From: Trueperaceae bacterium
GTDB taxonomy: Bacteria; Deinococcota; Deinococci; Deinococcales; Trueperaceae
Length of the DNA: 64,000 nt
Reading direction: 5' to 3'
NCBI GenBank assembly: GCA_023954415.1
Contig: JAMLIB010000005.1
Location: forward strand, 124,001-188,000
The first letter of the stretch is position 1. The number at the start of each line of letters is the position of its first letter. Below the pieces are notes generated by a model, which was not told where the DNA came from, did not search any database, and saw nothing but the letters and a program-made list of their open reading frames with translations. Made by a program: the position numbers and the translations under genes. This document shows positions 35,609 to 45,264 of the stretch, one piece after another.

Positions 35609-38002
35609 ATGAAGGTACTGGGTCGGGTAGTTGGCATCTTGTTGCTGTTGGTGATCGTCGCGGTCGGCGTCGGCTTCGTCTACTTGCGCTCCTCGCTGCC
35701 GCGGGTGAAGGGCGAGGTCCAGGTCTCGGGGCCCGGCGGGCCGATCGAGATCGTGAGGGACGCGGACGCCGTCCCGCACATCTACGCGCAGAGTCGGGCC
35801 GACGCCGTCTTCGGCCTCGGCTTCGTCCACGCGCAGGACCGCCTCTGGCAGATGGAGTTCCAGCGGCGCGTCGGCAGCGGCAGGCTCTCGGAGGTCATCG
35901 GACCGGCCACGCTCGGGACGGACCGGTTCATCCGCACCCTCGGCATCCGCCAGGCCGCCGCCAGCGCGCTCGAGGCGATGTCGCCGGAGGCGCGTGCGCT
36001 CCTGGACGCCTACGTCGCGGGTGTCAACGCGTACCTCGCGCAGCGGCGCGGGGCGCTGCCCGCCGAGTTCCTCCTCCTAGGCTTCGAGCCAGAGCCTTTC
36101 GACGCGGTCGACGTCGCGAGCTGGGCGAAGATGATGGCTTGGGACCTCGGCGACAACTGGGGCGACGAGCTCCTGCGGGCCCAGCTCGTGGCCCGGCTGG
36201 CGCCGGAGGACGCCGGCCGGATGATCGCCGAACTGTGGCCCAGCATGGACGACGCCGGCACGGTCGTGGTGCCGGACGGGGCCGCGCAGTACCTCAAGGA
36301 GATCGACGTCGAGGGGCTCCTCGCGTTGGCCGGCCCTCCCAAGCCCGACGGCTACGGCTCGAACAACTGGGTCCTCGCCGGCGACGTCACGGCTACGGGC
36401 AAGCCGATCCTCGCCAACGACCCGCACCTGGGGCTGCAGGCGCCGTCGCTCTGGTACTTCGCGCACCTCGTCGCCCCCGACCTGAACGTGATCGGGGCGA
36501 GCCTGCCCGGCACGCCTGCCGTGCTGCTGGGGCGCACCGACCATCACGCCTGGGGCTTCACGAACAACGGGGCCGACGTCCAGGACCTGTTCCTGGAACG
36601 CGTCGACCCGGAGGACGGCGGTCGCTACCTGACGCCTAACGGCAGCGAAGCGTTCGCCGTGCGCCAGGAGACCATCAAGGTCAAGGGACAGGCTGACGAG
36701 GTCATCGAGGTGCGCTCGACGCGGCACGGCCCCGTCATCTCGGACGTGGACGCGCGCTCGCGCGAGGCCGCGGCCGGGCCGCTCGGAGGGCAGGGGACCG
36801 TGGTGGCGTTCGCCTGGACGGCCTTGGAGCCGGGCGACAGGACCCTCGAGGCGGTCCTCGGCATGAACGTCGCGACGAGCTGGGACGAGTTCGAGGACGC
36901 CCTCAGGCTGTTCGTCGCGCCGATGCAGAACATCGTCTACGCCGATGTGGACGGCGTCATCGCGTACTACGCCCCCGCGCGCATCCCCGTGAGAGCCGGC
37001 GGCATCGGCGCGCTCCCCGTGCCGGGTTGGACGGGCGAGGGCGATTGGGTGGGCTACGTGCCGTTCGAGGAGCTCCCGCACTCGGTGCAGCCCGAGAGCG
37101 GCCGCATCGTGACGGCCAACCAGCGGGTCGTGCCGGACGACTACGCGCACTACCTGACGCGCGACTGGGCCGACCCGTACCGCGCCGAGCGCATCGGGGA
37201 GCTGCTCGACGCTCAAGCGCGCGCCACCGTCGACGCCTCGGTGATGGCCCAGCTGGACCAGGTCTCGCTCATGGCGCGCGAGTTCGTGCCGCTCGCCCAG
37301 AACGCGGCGGCCACGACGGACGGCGCGCGGCGCCTCCAGGCGCTGCTCGTCGGCTTCGACGGCAACATGCTCGCCGAGTCGCGCGCGCCGCTCGCTTTCG
37401 CGGCCTGGTACAGGCAGTTCGCCTTCTCCCTCTACCGGGACGACCTCGGCGACGTCGCGTCCGGCTTCTTCGGCCTGCGCCCCGCCCTCACCCGCGCCAT
37501 CCTGGCAGGCAACCCGGACTGGTGCGACGACACCACCACCCCCGGGGTAGAGACGTGCGAGCAGCAGGCCAGCCTCGCTCTCGACGCCGCCTGGCGGGAG
37601 CTCGTCGGCGCCTTCGGCGACGACACGAGCAAGTGGAGCTGGGGCGAGGCGCACGAGGCCCTCTACGAGCACGCCGTCCTCGGCGCCACGCCCCTGGCGC
37701 GGGTCGCGAACCTGCGCATAGGGAACGGTGGCGACGGCTTCAGCGTCGACGCGGCCGGCTACGGCCTCGAGTTCGGCTCCTTCACCCAGACGCACGGCCC
37801 CGGGTACCGCGGGGTGTACGACCTCGCGGGCGGCGGAGGCTGGTTCATCCACGGTACCGGCCAGTCGGGCAACCTCGTCTCGGGCCACTACCGCGACTAC
37901 CTGGCGCGGTGGCAGAGCGGCGCCATGATCCCCATGCGCATGTCCCGCGCAGAGGCTGAAGCGGGCGCCATGGGCACGTTGCGCCTCGTGCCCCGGCCGT
38001 GA
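35609..38002 (+). CDS. Penicillin acylase family Ntn hydrolase, membrane-anchored or secreted
   Basis: A 797-residue N-terminal-nucleophile amidohydrolase (penicillin G acylase/AHL acylase family). A hydrophobic N-terminal segment (about 3-25) exports it. The alpha chain carries IEIVRDADAVPHIYAQSRADAVFGLGFVHAQDRLWQME, then self-cleavage is predicted before S251 in GYGSNNWVLAG, the catalytic Ser of the beta chain. NDPHLGLQAPSLWYF and the late SGHYRDYLARWQSG support the family. Substrates range from beta-lactam side chains to acyl-homoserine lactones and are not predictable here. ATG 35609 has GGAG 6 nt upstream. The TGA overlaps the nurA GTG, so an exported hydrolase is oddly coupled to a DNA-repair gene. 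Confidence 0.88.
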   Translation: MKVLGRVVGILLLLVIVAVGVGFVYLRSSLPRVKGEVQVSGPGGPIEIVRDADAVPHIYAQSRADAVFGLGFVHAQDRLWQMEFQRRVGSGRLSEVIGPATLGTDRFIRTLGIRQAAASALEAMSPEARALLDAYVAGVNAYLAQRRGALPAEFLLLGFEPEPFDAVDVASWAKMMAWDLGDNWGDELLRAQLVARLAPEDAGRMIAELWPSMDDAGTVVVPDGAAQYLKEIDVEGLLALAGPPKPDGYGSNNWVLAGDVTATGKPILANDPHLGLQAPSLWYFAHLVAPDLNVIGASLPGTPAVLLGRTDHHAWGFTNNGADVQDLFLERVDPEDGGRYLTPNGSEAFAVRQETIKVKGQADEVIEVRSTRHGPVISDVDARSREAAAGPLGGQGTVVAFAWTALEPGDRTLEAVLGMNVATSWDEFEDALRLFVAPMQNIVYADVDGVIAYYAPARIPVRAGGIGALPVPGWTGEGDWVGYVPFEELPHSVQPESGRIVTANQRVVPDDYAHYLTRDWADPYRAERIGELLDAQARATVDASVMAQLDQVSLMAREFVPLAQNAAATTDGARRLQALLVGFDGNMLAESRAPLAFAAWYRQFAFSLYRDDLGDVASGFFGLRPALTRAILAGNPDWCDDTTTPGVETCEQQASLALDAAWRELVGAFGDDTSKWSWGEAHEALYEHAVLGATPLARVANLRIGNGGDGFSVDAAGYGLEFGSFTQTHGPGYRGVYDLAGGGGWFIHGTGQSGNLVSGHYRDYLARWQSGAMIPMRMSRAEAEAGAMGTLRLVPRP

Positions 38003-39138
38003 GCGGTCGCGACGCGGCGCCTCCTCGCAGGTTGCGGCTCGAGCCGTGGGGTGTCGGCTACGCCGGGTCGGCGCAGGACGTCGGGGGAACGGCCTTCGGC
38101 GAGGACGACGACCAGGCCGACGGGCCGGGCGACGAGCGTCGGCTCCTGGGCGCCGAGGCGCTCTCGCTGGAAGTGCCGCTGGCCGACTGGCGTGCGCTGC
38201 GCCCGGCGGCCCCGTTGGCGGTCGCGCACGCGCTCTTCCTCGACGGGGTGCGCAGGGTGGACGCCCGCGCCGTGCTCGAGGGCGCCGCGCCTGCCTTCGG
38301 GGCGCTCGGCAGCTGCGCCGTCGGCGCGGTGACGTGCGACCTGGCGGGTGGCGGTCGGGCCGAGCTCGTGGATGACGTCATCGTGGAGCGCTGGTGCGCC
38401 ATCGCGACCGACACCCTCACGGACGAGACCGACGTGGTCGTGCCGGCCGGGCCGTACGGGCCGGCCGCTTACGGCGGCCGGGACGGCTCCGCCGCTCGAG
38501 CCGTCCCGCAGCTGCGCTTCCGTGTCACCCAGGCGAAGGGCACGGACTGGCAGGCGCCGGTCGAGCAGCTCCAGGTCGTGATGCGAGACGCCGAGCGGCG
38601 CTTGGCGACCCGACTGCGGGCGCGGCTCGACGGCATGGGGGCGGGGGGCGGTCGTGCGCTCCTCGTATGTGACGGACCCCGCCCCCTGTTCGGCGCGGAC
38701 GAGAACGTCATCGGCTACCTCAAGACGATCAAGGAGCAGCGCCTCCCTGCCGCCGCCCTGGCGGTGGTGCGGGGCCTCGAAGAGGGGGAACGCTCGCCCG
38801 TCTACCTGGCCGGCGAAGGCGAGCACGCTCGCTTCGAATGGTACCTCCGCCTCCGCGACCCGCGCCCGTGGCTCCACACCCTGGCGGGCAGCGTGCGCGT
38901 CCAGGCGCACGCCGGCCCCGACCCGCGCGCCCTCCTCGGCGCGGCCACCGCCATCGCGGACTGGAGCGCGGCCAACCTCCCGCGCTTCGCTACTAAGGCC
39001 CACCAGGACCCGCGGGCGCCGCAACAGCTCCTGCCGGTGCGCTCCCTCGAGGCCTCGTTGCGGCGGCGGCTGGGGAGCGCGCCGCTCGTGCGCAGGCGCA
39101 TCGAGATCGCCCTCGCCGGCACGGGAGCGGCGGCGTGA
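37999..39138 (+). CDS. nurA: NurA 5'-3' nuclease
   Basis: A 379-residue NurA-domain nuclease that works with HerA in DNA end resection. Manganese-binding acidic residues fit D82 and D88 (LFLDGVRRVDAR), a second acidic motif is LLVCDGPRPL, and the C-terminal block is LPRFATKAHQDPRAPQQLLPVRSLEASLRRRLG. The N terminus lacks export signals. GTG at 37999 overlaps the acylase stop (GTGA), and the TGA overlaps the herA GTG (GTGA). The HerA neighbour supports the assignment. Confidence 0.88.
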   Translation: MSGRDAAPPRRLRLEPWGVGYAGSAQDVGGTAFGEDDDQADGPGDERRLLGAEALSLEVPLADWRALRPAAPLAVAHALFLDGVRRVDARAVLEGAAPAFGALGSCAVGAVTCDLAGGGRAELVDDVIVERWCAIATDTLTDETDVVVPAGPYGPAAYGGRDGSAARAVPQLRFRVTQAKGTDWQAPVEQLQVVMRDAERRLATRLRARLDGMGAGGGRALLVCDGPRPLFGADENVIGYLKTIKEQRLPAAALAVVRGLEEGERSPVYLAGEGEHARFEWYLRLRDPRPWLHTLAGSVRVQAHAGPDPRALLGAATAIADWSAANLPRFATKAHQDPRAPQQLLPVRSLEASLRRRLGSAPLVRRRIEIALAGTGAAA

Positions 39139-41033
39139 GCGAGTCCGACACGCACCTGTCGGCGCCCATAGGGCGCGTCCTCGGCACGGAAGACTCGACG
39201 CCCGTCGCCTACTGGTTCCTCGTCCTCCCGGGTTGCAAGGTTCGACTGGACGACGTGGTGATGGTGCGGACCGCCGACCCGACGGGCTCGGGTGCCGAGG
39301 TCACGTTCTACGGCGTCGTCGACCAGGTCAGGCGCAGGCTCGAGGGCGTTCAGTTCGACCTCGATACGGAGCTGATGGCTCAGGGTCTCATCCCGGCCGA
39401 GGAGAGCTACGCCGCCCACGTCCTCGTCACCCGCCTCGGGCCGGAAGAGTTCCTGCCGCCGGCGCCCGGCGACGCGGTCAGCCTCGCCACTGGCCTCGAA
39501 CTGGAGCGCGCCCTCTACGTGGACGGCATGAAGGCGCGTCTCGGCGCCGGCATCCTCCGCAGCGGCGACCCGGCTTACCTGAACCTCGACTTCGTCGACG
39601 GCACCCGCGGCGCGCACGTGAACATCTCGGGCATCTCCGGGGTGGCCACCAAGACGAGCTACGCGCTCTTCCTGCTCTACTCCCTGTTCCACGACGGGCA
39701 CGGGCGCGGCGGCGCGCCTCTCCTGACCGACCCGGGCTCGGCCAGGGCCGTCGTCTTCAACGTCAAGGGCGAGGACCTCCTCTTCATCGACCAGCCGAAC
39801 GGCCGGTTGGAGGAGGAGGAGCGGGCCTGGATGCAGCGCAACGGGGCGAAGGACGACCGTTACGCGACGCTCGGGCTGCGCGCCGGACCGTTCGAGAGCT
39901 GCGCTCTGCATGCTCCGCCCCAGACGACGCCCGGGACGAGGCTGGTGGCCGACGCCCAACAGCGCGACGGCGTCACGCCCTACGTATGGACGCTCAGGGA
40001 GTTCTGCGAGGGCCGCATGTTGCCGTTCGCCTTCGCCGACGTCGGGAGCATGTCGCAGCTCGAGTTCCTGCTCCAGAGCGTCGAGGAGCGGCTCTACCAG
40101 CTCGCCAGGGACCTGCCGACCACCGACGTCACCGTAGCCGTCGACTGGGAGCCGCCGGAGGCGGCCGCCTCACTCGGCGCCAAGGCCGCCGCCACGGCCA
40201 GGCGCATCGACGAGGCCGAGGGCTTGCCGTTCGACGCGCTCGCCAGCGGGCGCAAGTACCGGCTGCGGACGTTCGCGGAGCTGGTCGACTTCCTCGAGTA
40301 CAAGCTCCTGAGCGAGGGCACGCCGGAGGACGGGTCCCCGGGCGATGCCGACAAGGGCGGCGACCCGCGCTGGACGGCCAGGCAGCCGAAGGGTACGCGC
40401 GAGGCGTTCATCCGCCGGCTCCGGGGTGCCCAGAAACATCTGGCGCGCCTCGTGCGCGGCGACCTCGACGAGCGCACGGCCAGGGAGGTGCGCCTCGACG
40501 TCCTGGGCTCCCAACGCCAAGTGCACGTGGTCGACATCCACCAGCTCGCGCCCCTCGCCCAGATGTTCGTCGTCGGCGTCACGCTCCGTGGGCTGTTCGC
40601 GGCCAAGGAGAGGGGGCACAGGGGCAAGGTGTTCGTCGTCCTCGACGAGCTGAACAAGTACGCGCCCTCGGAAGGCGACAGCCCGATCAAGGAGGTGCTG
40701 CTCGACATCGCCGAGCGCGGTCGCAGCCTGGGCGTCATCCTGATCGGGGCGCAGCAGACGGCAAGCGAGGTCGAGAGACGCGTGGTCGGCAACGCGGCCA
40801 TCCGGGTGGCGGGGCGCCTCGACGCCGCCGAGTCGGAGCGACCGGAGTACCGCTACATGCCCGCGAGCACGCGCTCGCGCACGACCATCCTCGCGCCCGG
40901 CACGATGATCCTGCACCAACCGGACGTGCCGACGCCCGTCCTCGTCACCTTCCCGTTCCCCGCCTGGGCGACGCGGGCCGAGGAGCGCGACACGGTCGTC
41001 AGCGACGAGGAGGCGGGCGGGCTGTTGCGGTGA
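39135..41033 (+). CDS. herA: HerA-type DNA translocase/helicase ATPase
   Basis: A 632-residue HerA/FtsK-superfamily ATPase. An N-terminal HAS barrel (about 1-110) is followed by the RecA-like core with a variant Walker A GISGVATKTS (166-175), a Walker B VFVVLDELNKYAP (D504, E505), and an arginine-rich C-terminal part (AAIRVAGRLDAAESERPEYRYMP). Hexameric HerA pumps DNA and activates NurA. The P-loop lacks the canonical GxGKT glycine pattern, as I recall for Deinococcus-Thermus HerA. A substantial insert between the two Walker motifs (about 230-420) is Asp/Glu-rich. It is translationally coupled to nurA and followed by a hairpin. Confidence 0.88.
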   Translation: MSESDTHLSAPIGRVLGTEDSTPVAYWFLVLPGCKVRLDDVVMVRTADPTGSGAEVTFYGVVDQVRRRLEGVQFDLDTELMAQGLIPAEESYAAHVLVTRLGPEEFLPPAPGDAVSLATGLELERALYVDGMKARLGAGILRSGDPAYLNLDFVDGTRGAHVNISGISGVATKTSYALFLLYSLFHDGHGRGGAPLLTDPGSARAVVFNVKGEDLLFIDQPNGRLEEEERAWMQRNGAKDDRYATLGLRAGPFESCALHAPPQTTPGTRLVADAQQRDGVTPYVWTLREFCEGRMLPFAFADVGSMSQLEFLLQSVEERLYQLARDLPTTDVTVAVDWEPPEAAASLGAKAAATARRIDEAEGLPFDALASGRKYRLRTFAELVDFLEYKLLSEGTPEDGSPGDADKGGDPRWTARQPKGTREAFIRRLRGAQKHLARLVRGDLDERTAREVRLDVLGSQRQVHVVDIHQLAPLAQMFVVGVTLRGLFAAKERGHRGKVFVVLDELNKYAPSEGDSPIKEVLLDIAERGRSLGVILIGAQQTASEVERRVVGNAAIRVAGRLDAAESERPEYRYMPASTRSRTTILAPGTMILHQPDVPTPVLVTFPFPAWATRAEERDTVVSDEEAGGLLR

Positions 41034-41053
41034 CTCGGACGGTCGGCTCTAAG

Positions 41054-41081
41054 GTCGGCGTCGCCCGGCCGCAACGCCGAC
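41054..41081 (+). terminator. Hairpin after herA
   Basis: GTCGGCGT (41054-41061) and ACGCCGAC (41074-41081), perfect 8-bp stem with a 12-nt loop, 20 nt past the herA stop and well before the sbcD promoter. It probably ends the acylase-nurA-herA unit. Confidence 0.5.
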
Positions 41082-41152
41082 GGCGTCGCGCGGGGTCACG
41101 GGGCCGCGGCGCGCGCCATACACGCGCTGCGCCCCGCGGCGCTCCCCGCCCT

Positions 41153-41158
41153 TACACT
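41153..41158 (+). promoter_or_regulatory. sbcD leaderless -10 box
   Basis: TACACT followed by 7 nt and the ATG at 41166. Independent transcription of sbcD-sbcC from nurA-herA is implied. Confidence 0.55.
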
Positions 41159-41165
41159 GGCGCGG

Positions 41166-42329
41166 ATGAAGGTACTACACACGGCTGACTGGCATGCCGG
41201 CCGGGGCCTGCACGGGGTCGACCGCACCGGCGAGATCAAGGAGGCGCTCGAGGAGCTCGCCGAGCTCGTGAAGGTCGAGCGGGTCGACTTGGTCGTGGTC
41301 GCAGGGGACCTGTACGACAACCGCAACCCGAGCGCGGCCGCCGAGGACGCCGTCTACCGCTTCTTCCTCGACGTGGGCCGTGCCGGTGCGCAGAGCGTGA
41401 TCATCGCCGGTAACCACGACTCGCCCCAACGCCTCGACGCTGTGGCCAGCCTACTGGGGCTCGCCGGCGTGCACGCCGTGGGCGCCTTCCGGCCCGCCGG
41501 CGCCGGCGGCGCGTTCGAGCTGAACGTCGGGGGCGAGCGGGTGCGGGTGGCCGCGCTGCCGTTCCTCTCCGAGCGGCGGATGATCGGCGCGGCCGACCTG
41601 ATCGAGGGCGACCACGCCGCCCAGCAGGGCAGCTACCGCGAGACGATGCGCAAGCTCGTCGGCAACCTGACGGCCGGTATGGACGGCAAGGCCGTGAACC
41701 TCCTCCTCATGCACACGACCTTCGAGGGCGCCAGCCTCGCCAACTCCGAGTACGTGTTCCACAGCACCAACAGCTACACCGTGCCGGCGTCGATCGTGCC
41801 TGAAGCGGTGACTTACGCCGCCCTCGGGCATATCCACAAGCCGCAGGGCGTCCAGGGGCTGGCGGAGGGCAAGGCGCGCTACCCGGGCAGCCTACTGCAG
41901 CTCGACTTCGGCGAGGCGGGCAGCGAGCGCAGCGTGGTCATCGCGGAGCTGCGCGCGGGTCGCGCGCCCGAGTACGCCCTCAAGCCCATCACGGCGGGCA
42001 AGCGCCTGAAGCGCGCCGTCGTGGCGGAGGAGGAGCTCGACAGGCGGGCGTTGGAGCTCGCGGAGTTCCCCGGCTGGCTCAAGCTCGTCGTGAAGCTCCA
42101 GCGCCCGCGGCCGGGCCTCAAGGAGCGGCTGCAGCGCGACCTGCCCAACCTCCTCGCCGTCGAGCAGCAGCTGCCGGGGGAGGACGCTACGGACGAGCCG
42201 GGCTTCGATCCCGCCGCGCTCGACCTCGTCGCCGCCTACCGCGACTACCTCGGGGAGGAACGTGGCGCGGACGGTCAGCAGGAGCTCGTCGCCGCCTTCG
42301 CCGGCCTGTTGGAGGAGGCGGTCACGTGA
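41166..42329 (+). CDS. sbcD: Exonuclease subunit SbcD (Mre11 homologue)
   Basis: A 387-residue calcineurin-like nuclease. Motif I is LHTADWHAGRGLHG, II VVAGDLYDNRNPS, III IIAGNHDSPQRL, then LLMHTTFEGA and ALGHIHKPQGV. It dimerises and, with SbcC, cleaves hairpins and processes DNA double-strand ends. The C-terminal part (about 280-387) caps the SbcC interaction. The ATG is leaderless behind TACACT. sbcC follows after 34 nt without overlap. Confidence 0.95.
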   Translation: MKVLHTADWHAGRGLHGVDRTGEIKEALEELAELVKVERVDLVVVAGDLYDNRNPSAAAEDAVYRFFLDVGRAGAQSVIIAGNHDSPQRLDAVASLLGLAGVHAVGAFRPAGAGGAFELNVGGERVRVAALPFLSERRMIGAADLIEGDHAAQQGSYRETMRKLVGNLTAGMDGKAVNLLLMHTTFEGASLANSEYVFHSTNSYTVPASIVPEAVTYAALGHIHKPQGVQGLAEGKARYPGSLLQLDFGEAGSERSVVIAELRAGRAPEYALKPITAGKRLKRAVVAEEELDRRALELAEFPGWLKLVVKLQRPRPGLKERLQRDLPNLLAVEQQLPGEDATDEPGFDPAALDLVAAYRDYLGEERGADGQQELVAAFAGLLEEAVT

Positions 42330-42363
42330 CCGCGGCGCCGTCCGTCACGTCGGGACCGACGGC

Positions 42364-45258
42364 ATGACCCCCATCGAGCTGCGCCTCGAGGGGTTCACGT
42401 GCTACCGGGACCGGGCCGTCATCGACTTCACCGGGCCCGGCACCGGCCTCTTCGCCGTGACCGGCCCGACGGGGGCGGGCAAGTCGACGCTCCTCGACGC
42501 CTTGACCTACGCCCTCTACGGCCAGACGCCCCGGCTCGGCGGCAGGGGCCTCGAAGCCCTAGTCAGCCCGGGCTCACCGAGCATGTTCGTACAGCTCACG
42601 TTCAGGGCGGCCACCGGTGTCTACCGCGTGACGCGCGCCGCGCAGCGCAAGCCCGGCGGCGTCGCGAGCGAGGTGCGCGTCGAGCAGGCGGACGCGGCGG
42701 CGCAGCACGGCGGCTGGCGCCAGCTCCCCGCCAGCGAGCGCGTGCGCGACGCCAACAAGGCCATCGAAGAGATAGTCGGGCTGGACTACGGGGGTTTCAC
42801 GCGCGCCGTCTTGCTGCCCCAGGGCGCCTTCGACGAGTTCCTGCGCGGGGACGTCGGCGAGCGGCGCAGGCTGCTGGTCAGCCTCCTCGGGCTCGACCGG
42901 GTGGAGGAGGTTCGGGGGCTCGCCAGCCGGATCGGGCGCGATGCCGAGACGGTCGCGAAGGGCCTGACGAGCCGGCTCGCGGAGGACTACGCGGGCGTCG
43001 GTGCCGGCGCCGTTCGCGAGCTGGAGGAGCGGCGGACCGCGCTGCAGGCGCGGGCCGCCGCTCTCGAGGGCCTCGTGGCGGAGGCGGAGGCCGGCCTGGC
43101 TGCGGCCGAGGAGCGCGCGCGGCTGCAGGCCGCGCTGGCTGCCCTCCAGGCCCGCCGCGCCGAGCTGCTCCAGGACGGCGAGCGGGTCGCGCGTATCGAG
43201 GCCGAGGTCGGCGCGGCCCGGCGGGCCGCCGAGGTGGCGCCGCTCATCGAGGCTGGCGAGCGGGCGGCGGCGCGGCTCGCTGGGCTCGTGGCGAAGAAGG
43301 AGAGCGCCGAGGCTAAGGCGAGCGCGCGCCGTGCCGCCGCCGACGCGGCCGCCGCCGCCCTCGCGGCGGTGCGCGCCGCCGCCGATACCGGCCTGCCGCC
43401 CGCCGAGGAGGAGCTGGCCGCTCTCGCCGCCGCCAGCCCGGCGCTGGCAACCCTGGAACGCCTCGGCGGTGAGGTGGCCGACGTCGCCTCGTCGGACGCG
43501 ACGGTCGGCGCAGGCAAGCTCATCGACGAGACCGCGTGGGGCAGGCTGGAGCTGGCCGCCGGCCTGCTCGACGGCCTTACTCGGGCGGAGGCCGCCGTCG
43601 CGAGAGCCCGCGAGCGCCTGCGCGAGGCCGAGGTCGAGGCCGCGAGCGCGGCGGCGGCGGCGGAGCGCCTCGGCGGCGAGTCGGAGGCGCGGACCGAGGC
43701 CGGCAAGGCCCTGCGTGCCGAGGCCGAGCGGCGCGAGGCGGCGCTCCGCGCCGCCCACCTCGCCGACGCCGCGGCGGCCGTGAGGGCCCACGTGCACGTC
43801 GGCGCGCACTGCCCCGTGTGCGGCAACGTCGTCGGGGCGGTGACCGGCGGTGGCGGCGACGTCGAGGTGGCCGCCGCCGAGGCCGCCGCGTCCGCGGCCA
43901 AACAGGCGTTGGAGCGGGCGCGGGTCGAGTTCGCCGAGTTCAAGGGGCGTCTCGGGGCGGCGCAGACGCGGGCCTCCGGGACCGCTCAGGCCCTGGCGGA
44001 GGCCAGGGCCGGGGCCGAGGAGGCCGAGAGGGAGCTGGCGACGGCCCTGGCGCGCGTCCGAGAGCTTCTCGCCGTCGCGGCGGACGCGCGCGCGGACGCC
44101 GCCCTACTGAGGGCGACCCTCGAGACGGCGAGGCGGGAGGCGCTCGTCGCTCATGCGCGGGCGGTTGCCGCAGACCTGAGGGCGGCCGGCGCCGACCTCG
44201 GCGCGCTCGCGCGGGTCGGAGCCGGCGCGCGCGCGGCGCAGCTGGAACGGGAAGTGGCCGAGCACCGGTCCCGCCTGGTCGCCGCCGCCGAGGCCCATGC
44301 GGCTGCCGAGCGGGAGGCCGCCGCCGCGGCCGGCGAGCTGGCGGCCGCGGAGGAGCGAACGGCCGAGGCCGAGGGGGAGAGCACCGCCGCCGGCGAACGG
44401 CTGCTCGCGGGCGCGGTGGCGCGGGGCTTCGCGGGCGTTGCGGCCGTGCGCGCAGCACTGAGGGAACCGGCGGCGCTGGTCGCGCTGGCGGCCGCGGTCG
44501 ACGAGCACCGCCGCGACCTGGGGACCGTTGGGGCGCGGATCGGCGAGGTGGAGGCGGAGCTGCTCGGCCTCGCCGCGTTGGACGACCCGCGCGGTCTCGG
44601 GGCGGCGGGCGTGGCGGAGGCGTGCAGGACACGCCTCAAGCTCTTGCGCGGCGAGCGCACGGAGGTCGCGGCGGCGCTCGGCACGACCGCGGGCGAGCTG
44701 ACGCGTGCCAAGGAGGCGCTGGAGCGCAAGCGCGCCCTCACCTCCCAGCTGGCCGAGGCCGAAGCGCGCGCCGAGTTGCATAAGCAGCTGGCCACGGATC
44801 TGCGGAGCGACCGGTTCCAGGAGTACCTCATGACGCACGTGCAGCAGCGCCTCGCACGGCGGGCGTCGGCGACGCTGCGCAACGTCACGGACGGGCGCTT
44901 CGACCTCCACCTGCTCGACGGCGACTACCTGGTGGCCGACCAGTGGACGGGCGGCGAGCTCCGCAGCGCGCGCACCCTCTCGGGCGGCGAGAGCTTCGTT
45001 GCGAGCCTCGCCCTCGCGCTAGCGCTCTCGGACACCCTGGCGGGCAACGCGGCGCTCGGGGCGCTGTTCCTCGACGAGGGCTTCGGCACCCTCGACGCGG
45101 GTACCTTGGAGGCCGTCACGGCCGTGCTCGAGTCGTTGACGGACGAGGGGCGCATGGTGGGCGTCATCACCCACGTCTCGGAGCTCAGCGAGCGGCTGCC
45201 GGCCAGGCTCGTGGTGACCAAGGGCCAGTCGGGCTCCACCGTCGCCTGGGACACGTGA
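42364..45258 (+). CDS. sbcC: Exonuclease subunit SbcC (Rad50 homologue)
   Basis: A 964-residue SMC-like ATPase. It has Walker A TGPTGAGKST (34-42), a Q-loop in AVLLPQGAFDEFL, long Ala/Glu/Arg-rich coiled coils (about 190-470 and 500-780), the zinc-hook CPVC at 483-486 (HCPVCGNVV), then signature LSGGESFVASLALALALS and Walker B GALFLDEGFGTLD. Two molecules tether DNA ends through zinc and gate SbcD. ATG 42364 follows the sbcD stop. Composition is extremely Ala/Arg-rich, which creates very long open antisense frames here that are not genes. Confidence 0.95.
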   Translation: MTPIELRLEGFTCYRDRAVIDFTGPGTGLFAVTGPTGAGKSTLLDALTYALYGQTPRLGGRGLEALVSPGSPSMFVQLTFRAATGVYRVTRAAQRKPGGVASEVRVEQADAAAQHGGWRQLPASERVRDANKAIEEIVGLDYGGFTRAVLLPQGAFDEFLRGDVGERRRLLVSLLGLDRVEEVRGLASRIGRDAETVAKGLTSRLAEDYAGVGAGAVRELEERRTALQARAAALEGLVAEAEAGLAAAEERARLQAALAALQARRAELLQDGERVARIEAEVGAARRAAEVAPLIEAGERAAARLAGLVAKKESAEAKASARRAAADAAAAALAAVRAAADTGLPPAEEELAALAAASPALATLERLGGEVADVASSDATVGAGKLIDETAWGRLELAAGLLDGLTRAEAAVARARERLREAEVEAASAAAAAERLGGESEARTEAGKALRAEAERREAALRAAHLADAAAAVRAHVHVGAHCPVCGNVVGAVTGGGGDVEVAAAEAAASAAKQALERARVEFAEFKGRLGAAQTRASGTAQALAEARAGAEEAERELATALARVRELLAVAADARADAALLRATLETARREALVAHARAVAADLRAAGADLGALARVGAGARAAQLEREVAEHRSRLVAAAEAHAAAEREAAAAAGELAAAEERTAEAEGESTAAGERLLAGAVARGFAGVAAVRAALREPAALVALAAAVDEHRRDLGTVGARIGEVEAELLGLAALDDPRGLGAAGVAEACRTRLKLLRGERTEVAAALGTTAGELTRAKEALERKRALTSQLAEAEARAELHKQLATDLRSDRFQEYLMTHVQQRLARRASATLRNVTDGRFDLHLLDGDYLVADQWTGGELRSARTLSGGESFVASLALALALSDTLAGNAALGALFLDEGFGTLDAGTLEAVTAVLESLTDEGRMVGVITHVSELSERLPARLVVTKGQSGSTVAWDT

Positions 45259-45264
45259 GGGGCG

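Noticed and set aside
36077-37888. About 600-codon antisense frame inside the acylase gene
   Set aside because: Same artefact; no start signal or motif, and the sense gene has S251 and the full Ntn pattern.
38654-41188. Open frame of over 800 codons overlapping nurA and herA in another frame
   Set aside because: Arg/Pro-dominated composition and full overlap with two well-supported genes; typical of third-position GC bias.
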